Below are positions 16,701-24,827 of a DNA stretch of 64,000 bases, piece by piece (within the stretch, counting starts at the first letter, position 1; the number at the start of each line of letters is the position of its first letter). Made by a program: the position numbers and the translations under genes. The stretch is from contig ATWE01000001.1 in assembly GCA_000421085.1 (NCBI GenBank), positions 777,603-841,602 on the forward strand. Direction: 5' to 3'. This DNA comes from Ensifer sp. USDA 6670 (lineage in GTDB: Bacteria > Pseudomonadota > Alphaproteobacteria > Rhizobiales > Rhizobiaceae). The notes beneath the pieces are model-generated. The model saw nothing but the letters and a program-made list of their open reading frames with translations. It was not told the origin of the DNA and ran no database searches.

Positions 16701-19700
16701 CTCGATGCGAGCGCCGGTTTCGTCGAGGCGGCTATTGACGCCGCTGATCGAGATGTCGACGCGGTTGGTGAGCGTGTCGGCCGCCAGACTGATCTGATCG
16801 GCTGTTTCGGCCAGGCGTTCCGCAATCTCGCCCGTCGTCGAGCGCATGCGGGAGTCGAGCGCCTCGGCGCTGCGATCGATCGCTCCGGCGATCGATGCCT
16901 GGCGCTCCTCGAGCGACATTTCGAGCATGCTGGCGCTGGTCGCCAGAGTGGTGGCCAACGCCATCGACTGGTCGGACAGCAGCTCTTCGAGCCGTTCGCG
17001 TCCCTGGCCAACCGACAGGTTGATGGTGTTGATCCGATCTTCGAGGGTCGTGCGCAACTGCTCATGGGTGGTCGCCAGCGTGTCGCGCAGCTGCGCGGCC
17101 TTGCCGGAGAGCGTGCGATCGATCTCGGTGGCCTTGTCGGCAAGCGACGCGGTTGCTTCCGACGTGCGGGCGGCCAGCGCCTCGGTGCTGCGCTCGATCG
17201 CTCCGGCAATCGAGGCCTGCCGCTCTTCCAAAGACATTTCGAGCATGCTGGCGCTGGTCGCAAGCGTTGTCGCCATGGCCATGGACTGATCGGAGAGCAG
17301 TTCCTCCAGCTGCTCGCGGCCTTGGCCGACGGCAAGGTTGATCGCGTTGATCCGGTCGTCGAGCGTCGAGCGGATCTGATCGTGCGTCGTCGTCAGCGTA
17401 TCGCGCAGGTGCGAGGCCCTGCCGGTGAGCGTCTGTTCGATCTCTGCCGCTTTTCCTGCAAGCGAAGCCGTCGCTTCCGACGTGCGGGCGGTAAGCGCCT
17501 CGGCAATCTCGGCGCTGGTGCCGGCCAGCGTCTCCGAAATCTTTCCTACGCGGCTGCTCAGGTCCTCGGCGATGCGGGCGCTGGTATCGGTGAGCGTATC
17601 GGCGATCAGACTGACCCGACCGCCCAGGTTTTCAGCGACTTCGGACACGCTCTGCGAAAGCTTGTTTTCGATCTCGCCGACGCGGTCGGTCATGGTCTCG
17701 GCGACTGCCATGGCGCGGAAAGTCAGACTGTCTGCGACGTCCTCGGCATGACGGCTGAGCGAGTCAGCCATTTCGCTGGCGCGGGCCGACATGGTGGAGT
17801 TGATCTGCGTCGCGCGCTCCGCGAGCACTCCGTCGAGCGCTGCGGTCTGGGTGGACAGTGCGTCGGTAATCGTCTGTCCACGCTCGGAGAGGACGCGCTC
17901 CAGCCGGTCTGCGGTGCCGCCGACGGCACTTTCAATGACGCTCGCACCGGAGGTGAGGGCGGTCGACAGTGCGGTGGTACGCTCTGAAAGTGTGTTGTCG
18001 AGGCGATGCTGGCTCGCGGCGATCGCGCTGGTGATCTCGTCGGTGGAGCCGGTAAGAGTCTGCTCGATGCGGGCATGAGCAGACTGCAGGCCCTCGATGA
18101 AGGCGGACGTACGGGAGTCGAGTCCGTCTGTCAGGCTTCGTTCGCTCGTCGTCAGCGCGTTGGCAAGCGCATCGGCGCGCTGGCCGAAGCCGTTTTCGAT
18201 GCGCTCCTGCGCTTCGGTCAGGGCGCCCATCAGCGAGCCGGTCTTGTCCGAAAGTACGCTCTCGATGCGGCTGTGCGCGTTGCCGATCAGGCTGCTGAGC
18301 TCGGAGGTGCGGCTGCCGATCGTCTCCTCGATGAAGTCCTGCGTTGCGCCGAGCGCCGTTGCCAGGGTGAGCGACTGGTCGGACAGCGCCGAATTGATCT
18401 TGTCCACACTGCTGTCAAGGGCGCCGCCGATCGCCTCGGAGCCGCCGGAAACGGTCTCGTTGATCCGGTGGAGGCTTTCCATGAGTTTGGTGTCGAGCTG
18501 GCTCGCCCGCTTGTCGAAGGCGCTTGCAAATTCGTGGAAGCGTTCGTCGAAAGCGCTTGCCAATTGGCCGACCGTCGTCTGCAGCTTTTCCTCGAAAAAG
18601 CCGCCGCGAAGATCGAGATCCATGATGGCGTCGTCGGCGCTCGACTTGAGGCTCTGGCGGAAGCTCGCTCCCTTTTCGTCAAGGGCCGAGTTGAGCGAGG
18701 AAAGCACGTCGTCGAGGCCGCCGGAAATCGCCTGCTGGCCTATCCTGAGGCTCTCATTGAGGTCACGCGTCCGGGCGATCAGCGTCTCGTTGAGCTGACG
18801 GGCGCGTTCGTTCAGGGCGGCGTTGAGCTTCTCGGTATTGGCGTCGAGCGTCGAGGCACGGGTTTCGAATTGGCTGAGCAACTGCTCGCCACGGTGCGTC
18901 AGGTTATCGCTGAGTGCATCGAGACGCGCGTCGAACTCGTTGCTGAGCGCCACTCCGGCGGTCGTGAGGCCCGAAAGCAGCGCGTCGGTCCGTGTGGTCA
19001 GCATGGTGCTTAGATTTTCGAGCGCATGGTCCGATTTGTCGGTAAGTGCCGCGGCCCGGGTATCGATGAGCGAAGCGAAGGCCTCGCCGGAAACGGCGAT
19101 GCGCGACGCGATGTCCTCGCTTGCAGTTTCGAGGTCGTCCTTCAGCTTGGTATGCGCGCCAGCGATCGCCGTGCGAATCCGATCCGAATGGCCGATGATC
19201 GCTTCGCGTTCGAGACCGAGCTCCTGGACGAGCGTGCGGACACGCAGTTCGTTTTCGCTATAGCTGCGCTCGAGTGCGCTGACTTCCGAATGCACGAGCG
19301 CTTCGAGCTCGGTTGCCCGGGCGATGGTTCGCTCTATGCCCTCGTTCATCGCCGAGACTTCGCGGCGCACTGCCTGACCGACCGTCATGACGCGGTCGGC
19401 GGCATTGGTTTCCGGCTCGGCGAGGCGCATCGCTACCTCGGCCATCGAACGCGCGGCGCTGCGCAGTTCCTGAGCACGCGCGATCATGATCGCGAAGGAG
19501 AAGAAAAGCATGACGGGCAGGGCGATGCCGAGCACGATGCCGATCGCTCCAGGCATTGCCGCGAGGTCGCCGAGAGAGCGGATCTGCCAGATCCCGGGCG
19601 CATAAAGAAGGTGGGCGACGCCAAGCCCGGCCACCGTCCAGACCAGTGAAACGATCGCAGCGACCCGGATTGCCGCGCGGCTCGAGCGGACCTCCAGCGA

Positions 19701-20027
19701 ACGCAGCATGGCGGCTGGGGATTTGCGCGCGTCATCGTTGGCAGGCGCCAGGGGAGGCTGCTTCGGCGCCATTTCGCTCGCAAAACTGCGCGGTGTTTCA
19801 GCGCCACGCGCGGGCTTCGGAGCTTCCTGTTGCGTTCGCGCGGCGCGTGCCTCACCAGATCCGGGGGCCTGCCGGGCGCTCTCGGGCACATTTTCCGGCA
19901 CCGGCTCGTCCAGGGAAGTCTCGTCGTTCAAGGCCGACTTCAGGTCGTCAAAGTCGATCTTCAGGGCAGCTTCCAGCGCCTGGAACGCCTTTTCGTCGAT
20001 CGACTCGTTGGTCTTCTTCGTCGCCAT
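13755..20027 (-). CDS. Giant membrane-anchored coiled-coil protein, growth pole ring (GPR/RgsE)-like
   Basis: A 2090-residue protein, much the largest in the window. Residues 1-115 are a Pro/Ala-rich cytoplasmic tail. Two membrane helices follow at ~119-142 and ~160-183. About 1600 residues of Ser/Thr/Ala/Glu-rich heptad-like repeats come next (units of the kind LSERTTALSTALTSGASVIE). After a Pro/Ala-rich linker, a compact conserved-looking C-terminal domain (~WRRYQRGERDVFTRRLYTLKG to the end) closes it. Size, topology and apolipoprotein/kinesin-like repeats match the growth pole ring protein GPR of Agrobacterium and RgsE of Sinorhizobium, needed for unipolar growth. That identity is inferred, not searched. 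The start MATKKTNESIDEKAF lies 31 codons inside the ORF, where protein-like sequence begins. Internal repeats of 106 and 29 residues occur. Confidence 0.85.
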   Translation of the reverse strand: MATKKTNESIDEKAFQALEAALKIDFDDLKSALNDETSLDEPVPENVPESARQAPGSGEARAARTQQEAPKPARGAETPRSFASEMAPKQPPLAPANDDARKSPAAMLRSLEVRSSRAAIRVAAIVSLVWTVAGLGVAHLLYAPGIWQIRSLGDLAAMPGAIGIVLGIALPVMLFFSFAIMIARAQELRSAARSMAEVAMRLAEPETNAADRVMTVGQAVRREVSAMNEGIERTIARATELEALVHSEVSALERSYSENELRVRTLVQELGLEREAIIGHSDRIRTAIAGAHTKLKDDLETASEDIASRIAVSGEAFASLIDTRAAALTDKSDHALENLSTMLTTRTDALLSGLTTAGVALSNEFDARLDALSDNLTHRGEQLLSQFETRASTLDANTEKLNAALNERARQLNETLIARTRDLNESLRIGQQAISGGLDDVLSSLNSALDEKGASFRQSLKSSADDAIMDLDLRGGFFEEKLQTTVGQLASAFDERFHEFASAFDKRASQLDTKLMESLHRINETVSGGSEAIGGALDSSVDKINSALSDQSLTLATALGATQDFIEETIGSRTSELSSLIGNAHSRIESVLSDKTGSLMGALTEAQERIENGFGQRADALANALTTSERSLTDGLDSRTSAFIEGLQSAHARIEQTLTGSTDEITSAIAASQHRLDNTLSERTTALSTALTSGASVIESAVGGTADRLERVLSERGQTITDALSTQTAALDGVLAERATQINSTMSARASEMADSLSRHAEDVADSLTFRAMAVAETMTDRVGEIENKLSQSVSEVAENLGGRVSLIADTLTDTSARIAEDLSSRVGKISETLAGTSAEIAEALTARTSEATASLAGKAAEIEQTLTGRASHLRDTLTTTHDQIRSTLDDRINAINLAVGQGREQLEELLSDQSMAMATTLATSASMLEMSLEERQASIAGAIERSTEALAARTSEATASLADKATEIDRTLSGKAAQLRDTLATTHEQLRTTLEDRINTINLSVGQGRERLEELLSDQSMALATTLATSASMLEMSLEERQASIAGAIDRSAEALDSRMRSTTGEIAERLAETADQISLAADTLTNRVDISISGVNSRLDETGARIETSLGSLEERIRGSVGDVDAILGETGSRIETSLGSLEERIRGSVGDVDAILGDTGARIETSLGSLEERIRDSVGSVNAIVDNAGQRIADSLGERAGEIDRISEAAATRISTAIEAGTGRIEERLGTMDRALNIGLDNVNRTIEGKAAALVTSLRGAVSDATQEIDAEAARSAGLLSKASADFAGALAASNAEFASSIEQTASATAARHADLARSVAEAADTATARLASTNSQIATHAKSIQQSLTEAEKALDARGQSIRSTLDESTRELNSMLAGRSMELSRLLDEQARPVIEQYAATGKEAAERIASLTQESADRLRAENAALVNAITERTGETLDAISLRAEETAKAMKMVENRLQSTAMGLIDQLASSNSAIATVIDQASGNLGDMDQRLEATAAKVSETARQASDMLSTSTRLIEGKVDKLSDISSSTLSQIGGIVGRFEDHSKVLGQASDLLAAAQSNLVSTLEERQDALRTLSVGLVQRSEEIERTMRALEGFVDGAFQRAEERSGQVAGNLRSGIQSSFSDVGRLLSNTEQRATEAAEALRDTLVKASDEAAASVEGVFSQAEERSRQIADRLRSGVETSFADANKTLSQVEGRALSASEALRQVMAKTGEEAGQALEGAFASVEERAKDAASRLRGTIGASVSDVERMLAESGKKSDGVAAQLREAVRQAIEDAIGRFNGATDDIRRSAGEIRKELDMTREELKRGAFDLPEEAKENAALMRRAVGEQIKALQELSEIIGKSSSQLEVAQPVRQQEAPAAPAARVVAPQAAAPQAVTPQPAAAPQLAPNAALRGSLGIEQATRPLQPARPPATEERAEEGGGWMRDLLRAASREEEPAAARPRPAESQPVAKAGDSRNPRHVVESLNSLSVDIARAIDHDASVELWRRYQRGERDVFTRRLYTLKGQQTFDEIKRKYDREPEFRTAVDRYIADFEKLLADVARNDPDKRITQTYLTSDTGKVYTMLAHAAGRFS

Positions 20028-20645
20028 ACGGATACGCCTCACTACTATTGCCCGATGATGGCCGTCTTCCTGTGCCGCCAGGTGCCCAGCGGAACATCCG
20101 AACCAGGGCGGTGACCGCAAGGTCCAAGCTTCGCAACGAAGCCATAGATTGGCTGATCACCCATTACATCGCCTCGATGGATAGCCGCAGCCTATGCCCT
20201 GCGACACCTTGGGACGCAGCTTATCCACCGGAACAGTTGCCATTTTCATATACGGACCCGTTCCTAATCGTATCGTAGTGACACATTAGCCGGGCTCTTA
20301 CAATTATGAGCGTTCCCCATTCATTAAAATCCTAATGATTTCTTAACGGAAACGCCGCCTCGGGGCCCCAAAAGCCAAGGGAATCAGCCGGTTTAATGGC
20401 CGTTAACCATGTCCTCAATTTTTCTGCCTCCATTGCGCCGCGATTTATGTCAATGGCAGTGCCGCGCACCGATAATCCTGTTTGAAAATGGTGCGATTGT
20501 TTAGAGCGGGATGAGGAAAAGTGTGTGCGGTTTTCCGCCTGCATCCTGCCCTAATATCTTGGTTCCGATCACATTCTTGTTTTTAGGTCGACCCCACCCA
20601 AAAACATCGTGATCCAGGCGAAATCGATTGTAGGAAACGAGCCCA
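20028..20645. other. Intergenic region between giant gene and HPt gene
   Basis: This 618-bp AT-richer region carries the promoters of two divergent genes. It contains TTAA-N6-TTAACCAT near 20392-20409, similar to but one base shorter than a CtrA site, and a RIME-like element at 20504-20614 (listed separately). I see no ORF of note. Confidence 0.5.
20504..20614 (+). repeat. RIME-like intergenic element, copy 1
   Basis: It begins GAGCGGGATGAGGAAAAGTG and ends ACATCGTGATC, with an inner palindrome around TTTTTAGGTCGACC. The same ~110-bp pattern recurs at 21042 (direct) and 57754 (inverted). This is the style of the Rhizobium-specific intergenic mosaic elements. Confidence 0.8.
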
Positions 20646-21014
20646 ATGGCGGCACTCAAGATAGCCTTCGAGGCACCGGACATCCCCGCAAATTCCATTC
20701 CCTCCAGCAAGAATCCCATCGACCTTGCGCATCTCAACAAGCAGACGATGGGGGACACGGCGCTCGAGATCGAGGTTCTGAAGCTCTTCGCCCGTCAGGC
20801 ACGCCAGGCGATGGCCGAGATGGCGGAGCGTGACGCAGAGGCCTGCGGCCAGGAGGCCCACCGTCTGAAGGGGGCGGCTCTCGCGGTCGGTGCGGTCGCG
20901 GTCGCCGAGGCTGCAGCCGCCATCGAGAAATGCCCCGCCGACGCAGCACTGCGGGGCGCTCTCGGCGCCGCCGTTCTCGAGGCGGAGCTCTTCGTTCTGA
21001 AGCTCTGCCGTTGA
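20646..21014 (+). CDS. HPt-domain phosphotransfer protein
   Basis: A 122-residue single-domain histidine phosphotransfer protein. The phosphorylatable His is H72 in AHRLKGAALAVGA, the HPt consensus; flanking helices run LEIEVLKLFARQARQAMAEMAE and VAEAAAAIEKCP. There is no kinase or receiver domain, so it should shuttle phosphoryl groups between a hybrid kinase and a response regulator in the cytoplasm. It is monocistronic between two RIME-like elements. The partner kinase is unknown; it is not a ChpT-type protein, which has a degenerate kinase fold. Confidence 0.87.
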   Translation: MAALKIAFEAPDIPANSIPSSKNPIDLAHLNKQTMGDTALEIEVLKLFARQARQAMAEMAERDAEACGQEAHRLKGAALAVGAVAVAEAAAAIEKCPADAALRGALGAAVLEAELFVLKLCR

Positions 21015-21415
21015 CCTGAAGCGGCGCCCTGTCGGGCGCAAGAGCGGGATGAGGAAAAGTGTGTGCGGTTTGGGCCCGCATCCCGCTCGAACTTCTGGAG
21101 CCGATCACGGTGTTTTTCAGGTCGACCCGACCAAAAGCATCGTGATCTGGTCGCTGGTGCAGCTTGTCGTTATTGTGCATGTCGTTGTCCCAAAACCGCT
21201 GCGCACTTTTGGGCGGGATGCCGTAAAACCTATCATCAAACGCGATCTGCCCAATCGGCGCGGCAATTTGAGGCTGTGCGGATGGGCCTCATCGTGTTGA
21301 CTGGCCGGTTGATTTGTTGGAAGAACGTGCCCTGAATTCAAAGCCGGGGCACCGGCAAGTCCTGACAAGCCCTCTGCCAGCCGGCCGGCCCCTTCAATTC
21401 GTTCCGGAAAGAGAA
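21015..21415. other. Intergenic region between HPt and ferredoxin genes
   Basis: These 401 bp hold a RIME-like element (21042-21147) and then about 270 bp without recognisable features before the ferredoxin start. ORFs here are short and lack ribosome-binding sites. Confidence 0.45.
21042..21147 (+). repeat. RIME-like intergenic element, copy 2
   Basis: It shares GAGCGGGATGAGGAAAAGTG at its left end and CATCGTGATC at its right end with copy 1, in the same orientation. The middle has diverged but keeps AGGTCGACC. Confidence 0.8.
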
Positions 21416-21736
21416 ATGACAAAACTTACGATCGTAGCCTTTGACGGCGCGCGCCACGAACTCGATGTCGAGAACGGCTCCACGGTCATGGAGAATGCGG
21501 TTCGCAATTCGGTCCCCGGGATCGAAGCGGAATGCGGCGGAGCCTGTGCCTGCGCGACCTGTCATGTCTATGTCGACGAGGCCTGGGCGGCCCAGGTCGG
21601 CACGCCGGAAGCGATGGAAGAGGATATGCTGGATTTCGCCTACGACGTGCGTCCAACCTCGCGTCTCTCCTGTCAGATCAAGATGAGCGAAGCTCTGGAT
21701 GGGCTTGTCGTCCATGTCCCCGAGCGCCAGGCCTGA
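21416..21736 (+). CDS. [2Fe-2S] ferredoxin, adrenodoxin type
   Basis: A 106-residue ferredoxin. The cluster ligands are [12 protein letters not shown] (CX5CX2C) and a fourth Cys in RLSCQIKM near residue 87, the adrenodoxin/ISC pattern. [20 protein letters not shown] and the [10 protein letters not shown] helix also fit this class, which delivers electrons to Fe-S assembly, P450s or similar enzymes. The start [17 protein letters not shown] at 21416 follows a GGAAAGAGAA stretch. No redox partner gene is adjacent. A candidate small RNA lies just downstream on the opposite strand. Confidence 0.93.
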   Translation: MTKLTIVAFDGARHELDVENGSTVMENAVRNSVPGIEAECGGACACATCHVYVDEAWAAQVGTPEAMEEDMLDFAYDVRPTSRLSCQIKMSEALDGLVVHVPERQA

Positions 21737-21759
21737 TCGGCTCGTACGGCCGTCGGGGC

Positions 21760-21796
21760 AAAAAAAAGCCTCGCCGGTCGATCGACAAGCGAGGCT
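21760..21796 (-). terminator. Rho-independent terminator (minus strand)
   Basis: The 8-bp stem AGCCTCGC/GCGAGGCT, with a small inner GTCG/CGAC stem, is followed on the minus strand by TTTTTTTT. On the plus strand it lacks a T-tract, so it does not serve the ferredoxin gene. Confidence 0.88.
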
Positions 21797-21850
21797 AGGA
21801 GGGCGCATCGCATGCAGATGAGGGAGGGAACATCTGCCGCACCAGGACAC
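21760..21850 (-). ncRNA. Candidate anti-Shine-Dalgarno trans-acting small RNA (5' end undetermined)
   Basis: Read on the minus strand, a hairpin GCAGATG-TTCCCTCCCT-CATCTGC (21837-21814) displays CCTCCCT in its loop. A single-stranded GCCCTCCTAGCC follows. A terminator then comes, with stem AGCCTCGC/GCGAGGCT (21796-21767) and eight T. Loops presenting CCUCC are typical of alphaproteobacterial sRNAs that block ribosome-binding sites, such as the alpha-r14/NfeR1 type. No coding gene feeds this terminator closely: the nearest minus-strand stop is 411 bp upstream. The promoter is unclear; TTGACA occurs on the minus strand near 21972. Confidence 0.6.
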
Positions 21851-22206
21851 GCCAGGAGAACCTGTGCTGCCTCATCGCCCGGACAATGCTGCGATAGCCG
21901 AAAACGACGAAGCCAAACTCACGCCAGTTGCCACTAAAACGCGAGATCCCGGTATTGATCCGCAATCCAATGTCAACTTCATCGAGCAGTTGAACTTCGG
22001 TTCCTCCGCTCGTTGCATGATTTTAATATAGCTGAGTCGGCTGCTGCTCGCTATCGTTAGATTCCGCCAGTAAAATACTGTGGGTTTCCGGCGGTTTCTT
22101 CTGAAGCCGAAACTATATCCCACCGTTTCTTTGGGGTATTCCGATCCAAAGAGCAAACACGGTCTCGCGTACCTCGTGCCGGCGGTGCACGGCCCGCCTC
22201 ACGTCA

Positions 22207-22842
22207 TCAGCGGCTCTTGGAATTCTTCTTCAGGCTTTCGAGGCGGTATTGCAGCAACCGGATCATCCGCCGGTCGAAATTCGCCGCCTCGGTGCGGTCG
22301 AAGCGCGCCTGGTCCTTGTCGTGCCGCTCGACTTCCTCAGCGCTTACTTCCGCTACTCGGGCCTGCATGCGCTCGCAACTGTCCTCGGATTTCAGTGAAA
22401 GCAGCGCCCTTTCCATCTGGCGCGCGTGAATGCGCGCGATCTCGGCATGGCGTTCCTCGTGGCGCTTGATGTCGCTCGCCAGCGTGTCCCAGACCAAGGC
22501 CAGATCGCGACCCGCCTGTCGACGATACTTCCAGCGCGGCAGAATGATGCGGGTGCTGAGCGTGACTTTTGCGGAACCCACCGCGCAGTTGTCGTCGCGA
22601 CTGACATAGGTGACCGTGCCACCGAACTTGATCCGGGTCGCGCCCGGATGCCGCGTTCCGGTGCTCTTCATCATAGGGCCGGACGCCGAAAGCGCCTTGT
22701 CCAGTTCCGCGGCCGTGCGACCGCCGATCGAGAAGTAGGAGACTCTCTTGCTGATCAGTGTTTCGCCCGAGGCATTGCCAAACGGTATGCCGACAAGCAA
22801 TGCGACCAGGGCTGCACGCAGCGGGATATGTAGTCGGGGCAT
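22207..22842 (-). CDS. Secreted DUF922-family protein
   Basis: A 211-residue protein with a signal peptide (IPLRAALVALLVGIPFGNASG). The mature part holds ISKRVSYFSIGGRTAAELDKAL, then RWKYRRQAGRDLALVWDTLASDIKRHEERHAEIARIHARQME. The HEERH motif and its spacing are those of DUF922, a family suspected to be zinc-dependent periplasmic proteases. Catalysis has not been shown for it as far as I know. The start MPRLHIPLRAAL was taken; MKFNRRERAS ten codons upstream is possible. Confidence 0.82.
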   Translation of the reverse strand: MPRLHIPLRAALVALLVGIPFGNASGETLISKRVSYFSIGGRTAAELDKALSASGPMMKSTGTRHPGATRIKFGGTVTYVSRDDNCAVGSAKVTLSTRIILPRWKYRRQAGRDLALVWDTLASDIKRHEERHAEIARIHARQMERALLSLKSEDSCERMQARVAEVSAEEVERHDKDQARFDRTEAANFDRRMIRLLQYRLESLKKNSKSR

Positions 22843-23038
22843 GGAAGCGCGTTCTCGCCGGTTGAACTTCATCAAAGCTTGGGGCATAGCCAAAGCCAGC
22901 GCAACACAAATCGGCCCCAATCGACGTCGACAAGTTTGCAAGGTGAGTGAGGAAGGGGTCATAACGTGTTGCTTTCGAAAGATATATTTGCGCCATGAAG
23001 CGCGGTGAATTCGAGCCGTTCAGCTGCGGACCGGAACA

Positions 23039-23890
23039 ATGACATACGATCCATTTCAGCCCTCTCGCTGGCAATTGGCGCATGGACGCGATCTGGAACT
23101 GGGCCCGCGTGGCGTTTTGATGGCGATCATCAATGTTACACCGGATTCGTTTTCCGACGGCGGGCGTTTCGCTGATCCTGACGCGGCTGTCAGTGCTGCG
23201 CTGCGCGCACTGGAGGCGGGTGCGGAAATCCTGGATGTCGGCGGTGAATCCACGCGGCCGGACGCCAAGCCGGTCAGCGCCGACGAGGAACAGGCCCGCA
23301 TTCTGCCCGTTATCGCCGCGATCGCGCGGCACCCCCAGGCCGTCATTTCAGTCGATACTTACCGCGCGGAGACCGCCCGTTTGGCGGTTCGCGCCGGCGC
23401 CCACATCGTCAACGACGTGCACGGGCTCCAGCGCGAGCCGGCGATCGCGACCGTGGCGGCCGAGACGGGCGCCGGGCTCTGCATCATGCATACCGGACGC
23501 AACCGGGAGAAACTGAGCGACGTGATCGACGATCAGTTCCATTTCCTGGAACGGTCCCTACACATCGCCGCCGACGCCGGCGTAGCGCGGGAACGGATCG
23601 TGCTCGATCCGGGCTTCGGATTCGCGAAGGACACGAACGAGAACCTCGAACTGATGGCACGCTTCAGGGCGTTGCATGAGTTTCGGCGGCCGCTTCTCGT
23701 CGGAACTTCGCGCAAGCGGTTCGTCGGCGCGGTGACGGGCCGAGAGGCGGGAGGCCGCGACGTCGGTACCGCCGCGACGACGGCGCTTCTCAGAACTGCG
23801 GGCGCTGCGATATTTCGGGTACATGATGTCGCAATCAACAGGGATGCGTTAGCGGTGGCCGATGCTATGCTGGCCGCAAAGAACAGCTGA
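23039..23890 (+). CDS. folP: Dihydropteroate synthase
   Basis: FolP condenses 6-hydroxymethyl-dihydropterin diphosphate with p-aminobenzoate to dihydropteroate, the sulfonamide target. The 283-residue protein has the signatures MAIINVTPDSFSDGGRF, AGAEILDVGGESTRPDAKPV, ISVDTYRAETARLAV, AGAHIVNDVHG and LVGTSRKRFVGAVTG. The start MTYDPFQPSRW at 23039 gives full length. It heads a folP-folB-folK operon, 14 bp before folB. Confidence 0.97.
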   Translation: MTYDPFQPSRWQLAHGRDLELGPRGVLMAIINVTPDSFSDGGRFADPDAAVSAALRALEAGAEILDVGGESTRPDAKPVSADEEQARILPVIAAIARHPQAVISVDTYRAETARLAVRAGAHIVNDVHGLQREPAIATVAAETGAGLCIMHTGRNREKLSDVIDDQFHFLERSLHIAADAGVARERIVLDPGFGFAKDTNENLELMARFRALHEFRRPLLVGTSRKRFVGAVTGREAGGRDVGTAATTALLRTAGAAIFRVHDVAINRDALAVADAMLAAKNS

Positions 23891-23904
23891 CGGGACATGA
23901 AGCC

Positions 23905-24276
23905 ATGACTGCGACCTACACGATCACACTGAAGAACTGCGCGTTCTTTGCCCGCCATGGCGTGCTCGACGAAGAGGAGTTCCTCGGGCAGCGTTTCTTC
24001 GTCGATGCGGAACTCGTGGTCGATCAGGGGACGGCGCTTGCCGAGGACTGCATCGACGACACCGTGCATTACGGCATCGCCTTCGCCGAGATCGAGAGGA
24101 TCGTCACCGGACGCCGGCGCTACCTGATCGAAGCGCTGGCGCTTGAGGTCGCCAAGACGCTTTGCGCCCGTTTTCGCCAGATTCGCAGGGCGAAAGTCTC
24201 CATCCGCAAGCCGAACGCGCCGGTTCCGGGCATCCTGGACTACGTGGAAGTCACGGTCGAGCATGTCGCCGAATAG
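23905..24276 (+). CDS. folB: Dihydroneopterin aldolase
   Basis: A 123-residue FolB that cleaves 7,8-dihydroneopterin to 6-hydroxymethyl-dihydropterin and glycolaldehyde. Family marks are ITLKNCAFFARHGVLDEEEFLGQRFFVDAELVVD, DTVHYGIAFAEIERIV, YLIEALALEVAKTLC and the C-terminal KPNAPVPGILDYVEVTVE. It sits between folP and folK, and its last 14 bases overlap the folK start, implying translational coupling. Confidence 0.96.
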   Translation: MTATYTITLKNCAFFARHGVLDEEEFLGQRFFVDAELVVDQGTALAEDCIDDTVHYGIAFAEIERIVTGRRRYLIEALALEVAKTLCARFRQIRRAKVSIRKPNAPVPGILDYVEVTVEHVAE

Positions 24277-24787
24277 GAACTGGCGGCACGCGATACTCGG
24301 TCTCGGCGGCAATCTCGGCGATCCGCGCCGGTCGATGGCAGAAGCCCTGCGGGCGCTCGACGCGCGGTCGGATTGCCGGGTCGTCGCGGTGTCGAGGCTC
24401 TACCGTACGCCGCCATGGGGCAAGACGGATCAGGACTGGTTCTTCAACGCCTGTGCGGAGGTCGAAACGACGCTGGATCCAGAGGCATTGCTTGCGGCCT
24501 GTCTCGGGATCGAACGGGCCATGAAGCGTGTGAGAATGGAGCGCTGGGGCCCCCGCACCATCGACATCGATCTCCTGACCTTCGGTGACCTCAACAGGGC
24601 GAGCGCGACGCTTACGCTGCCTCATCCGCGCATGACCGAACGCGGCTTCGTGCTGAAGCCGCTCGCCGACTTTGCGGCGGACCTTACAGTCGAAGGACGG
24701 ACAGTCAGAGAATGGCTGGGCCGGGCGGATGTGCAGGGCATCGAAGTGGCCGACGAAAACGTCGAATGGTGGCGCGTGGAGCAATAG
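24263..24787 (+). CDS. folK: 2-amino-4-hydroxy-6-hydroxymethyldihydropteridine diphosphokinase
   Basis: FolK transfers diphosphate from ATP to hydroxymethyl-dihydropterin, giving the FolP substrate. The 174-residue protein has HAILGLGGNLGDPRRSMAEAL, VSRLYRTPPWGKTDQDWFFNACAEVET and the PPPK signature RWGPRTIDIDLLTFG, then LPHPRMTERGFVLKPL. The ATG at 24263 overlaps the folB stop by 14 bp. It is the last gene of the fol operon. Confidence 0.97.
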   Translation: MSPNRNWRHAILGLGGNLGDPRRSMAEALRALDARSDCRVVAVSRLYRTPPWGKTDQDWFFNACAEVETTLDPEALLAACLGIERAMKRVRMERWGPRTIDIDLLTFGDLNRASATLTLPHPRMTERGFVLKPLADFAADLTVEGRTVREWLGRADVQGIEVADENVEWWRVEQ

Positions 24788-24827
24788 GCAGAGAGGCCAT
24801 ACTCGAGTGGGCCGGTCGGAAGGGTGG

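Larger units (their letters stand above)
21737..22206. other. Intergenic region with a putative minus-strand small RNA
   Basis: This 470-bp gap separates the ferredoxin from the DUF922 gene. Its 3' part for minus-strand transcription holds a strong terminator and an anti-SD hairpin (see the ncRNA entry). The 94-codon minus ORF at 21872-22156 has an unlikely composition and no ribosome-binding site. Confidence 0.5.

Noticed and set aside
13743..19649. Several long plus-strand ORFs (up to 414 residues) across the giant gene
   Set aside because: The opposite strand of a GC-rich, repetitive gene gives long open frames by chance; their sequences echo the repeats of the minus-strand protein.
21872..22156. 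94-codon minus-strand ORF near the candidate small RNA
   Set aside because: No Shine-Dalgarno, low-complexity Arg/Ser composition; the non-coding RNA reading explains the terminator better.
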